NCBI GenBank assembly: GCA_036337295.1
Contig: JAYZEN010000007.1
Span: forward strand, 1,054,001-1,118,000
Direction: 5' to 3'
Source: Ketobacter sp036337295
Lineage (GTDB): Bacteria > Pseudomonadota > Gammaproteobacteria > Pseudomonadales > Ketobacteraceae
DNA: 64,000 nucleotides
Below, piece by piece: positions 63,397-64,000 of the stretch. The notes beneath the pieces were generated by a model. The model ran no database searches, was not told where the DNA came from, and saw only the letters and a program-made list of their open reading frames with translations. Within the stretch, counting starts at the first letter, position 1. Every line of letters begins with the position of its first letter. The position numbers were made by a program, and so were the translations under genes.

Positions 63397-64000
63397 ATGA
63401 ACAATAAAGCCGATATTAATCCTGACAAAGTCATCCCTGTGGAGGATCTCTCCGAACCCTTGACCTACGGCGTCGAGGCTTTTACCTGTCCTGAGTATGC
63501 ACGGGAGGAGGGCGACAAGATTTGGTCCAAGGTCTGGCAGCACGCTGGCAGGGTTGAGGAAATTCCAGAAGTGGGCAACTACATCACCTATGATGTGATG
63601 GACGACTCCATTATTATTGTGCGTACCGGCCCGGATACGTTGAAGGCGTTTTACAACGTCTGCTCGCACCGGGGCCGCCAGTTGGTAGACACTCCGGAAG
63701 GCGCTCACAGTGCCTGTGGTCGCAAACAGAATTTTGTGTGCGGTTATCACGGCTGGACTTACAACCTTGAAGGCAAGTGCACCCGCATTCTGGACCAGGA
63801 TGACTGGAAAGGTTGCCTGAACGACGAACGCACCCAACTGGGTGAGGTGAAAGTCGACACCTGGGGTGGCTGGATCTGGATCAACATGAACCCGGATTGC
63901 GAGCCGTTGGTGGAATACCTGATGCCTGCATCCGATCTGCTGGATCAATTTGAATTCGAAGACATGCGCTATCACTGGCGCCAGTATGTGATCTTTGACT
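63397..64000 (+). CDS. Rieske oxygenase, large subunit (3' end outside window)
   Basis: The first 201 residues of an aromatic-ring-hydroxylating-type oxygenase. GGAG precedes the ATG at 63397. Rieske ligands Cys89-x-His91 (NVCSHRGRQL) and Cys115-x2-His118 (VCGYHGWTYN) are complete; the mononuclear iron site lies beyond the window. It resembles the alpha-only oxygenases. It is 49 bases after the Baeyer-Villiger gene, so probably in the same operon. Its electron partner is not seen here; the ferredoxin at 15234 is a distant possibility. Confidence 0.93.
   Translation, partial: MNNKADINPDKVIPVEDLSEPLTYGVEAFTCPEYAREEGDKIWSKVWQHAGRVEEIPEVGNYITYDVMDDSIIIVRTGPDTLKAFYNVCSHRGRQLVDTPEGAHSACGRKQNFVCGYHGWTYNLEGKCTRILDQDDWKGCLNDERTQLGEVKVDTWGGWIWINMNPDCEPLVEYLMPASDLLDQFEFEDMRYHWRQYVIFD

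Noticed and set aside
2..64000. Signs of a mobile element bringing in the island
   Set aside because: I saw no transposase, integrase, tRNA end or long inverted repeat; base composition looks even by eye, though I did not compute it.

Overview
This window looks like a catabolic island from a gammaproteobacterium, probably a marine or soil degrader of hydrophobic cyclic compounds. The gene families, moderate GC content and dense short operons fit that reading, but I see no rRNA or other marker that fixes the genus. I recognise 50 protein genes, the first and last cut by the window edges. I found no tRNA, rRNA, CRISPR array, transposase or integrase.

Layout. Positions 2-3208 hold an SCP2-type thiolase or aldolase, a DUF2889 protein and a metal-dependent amidohydrolase. 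A TetR regulator (3247-3909, minus) faces a thiolase (4108-5361). Positions 5474-8546 (minus) carry a class III CoA-transferase, a 96-residue protein and an acyl-CoA ligase. Facing them, 8777-15212 (plus) carry a dehydrogenase, an enoyl-CoA hydratase, a second dehydrogenase, a ligase and an MMPL/RND transporter. Positions 15234-18295 (minus) are a Rieske oxygenase set with an amidohydrolase. Positions 18465-24735 look more house-keeping: a VOC protein, a large 2-oxoacid:ferredoxin oxidoreductase, FolE, a MobA-like protein and an XdhC-like protein. Two divergent MFS transporters follow. Positions 27825-38332 (minus) form a long run with two CoA-transferases, AraC, P450, SDR, ferredoxin, a 3-ketosteroid-dehydrogenase-like flavoprotein, an aldo-keto reductase and an APH-like kinase. 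Then come a second AraC, a hydantoinase/oxoprolinase pair with an enoyl-CoA hydratase, an SDR, a P450 with an extra C-terminal domain, an amidohydrolase, three more acyl-CoA ligases, two double hot-dog dehydratase-like proteins, a beta-propeller protein, IclR and TetR regulators, an SDR, a Baeyer-Villiger monooxygenase and the start of a second Rieske oxygenase.

How it may work together. P450s, Rieske oxygenases, the ketosteroid-dehydrogenase-like enzyme and the Baeyer-Villiger enzyme would oxidise and open rings. Hydrolases would act on lactones or ring-cleavage products. The five ligases and three CoA-transferases would make CoA esters, and the hydratases, SDRs and thiolases would shorten them. 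A steroid, terpenoid or other alicyclic substrate is an inference; nothing in the sequence names it.

The strongest unexplained signal is a recurring palindrome with core CAAC-N3-GTTG. It lies beside -10-like elements in intergenic regions spread over the whole window, from 4.0 kb to 60.6 kb. It suggests that a single repressor, most simply the TetR protein at 3247-3909, ties these operons into one regulon. The second is the P450 at 45868-47469, whose extra C-terminal domain is preceded by a well-placed internal Shine-Dalgarno and GTG codon.
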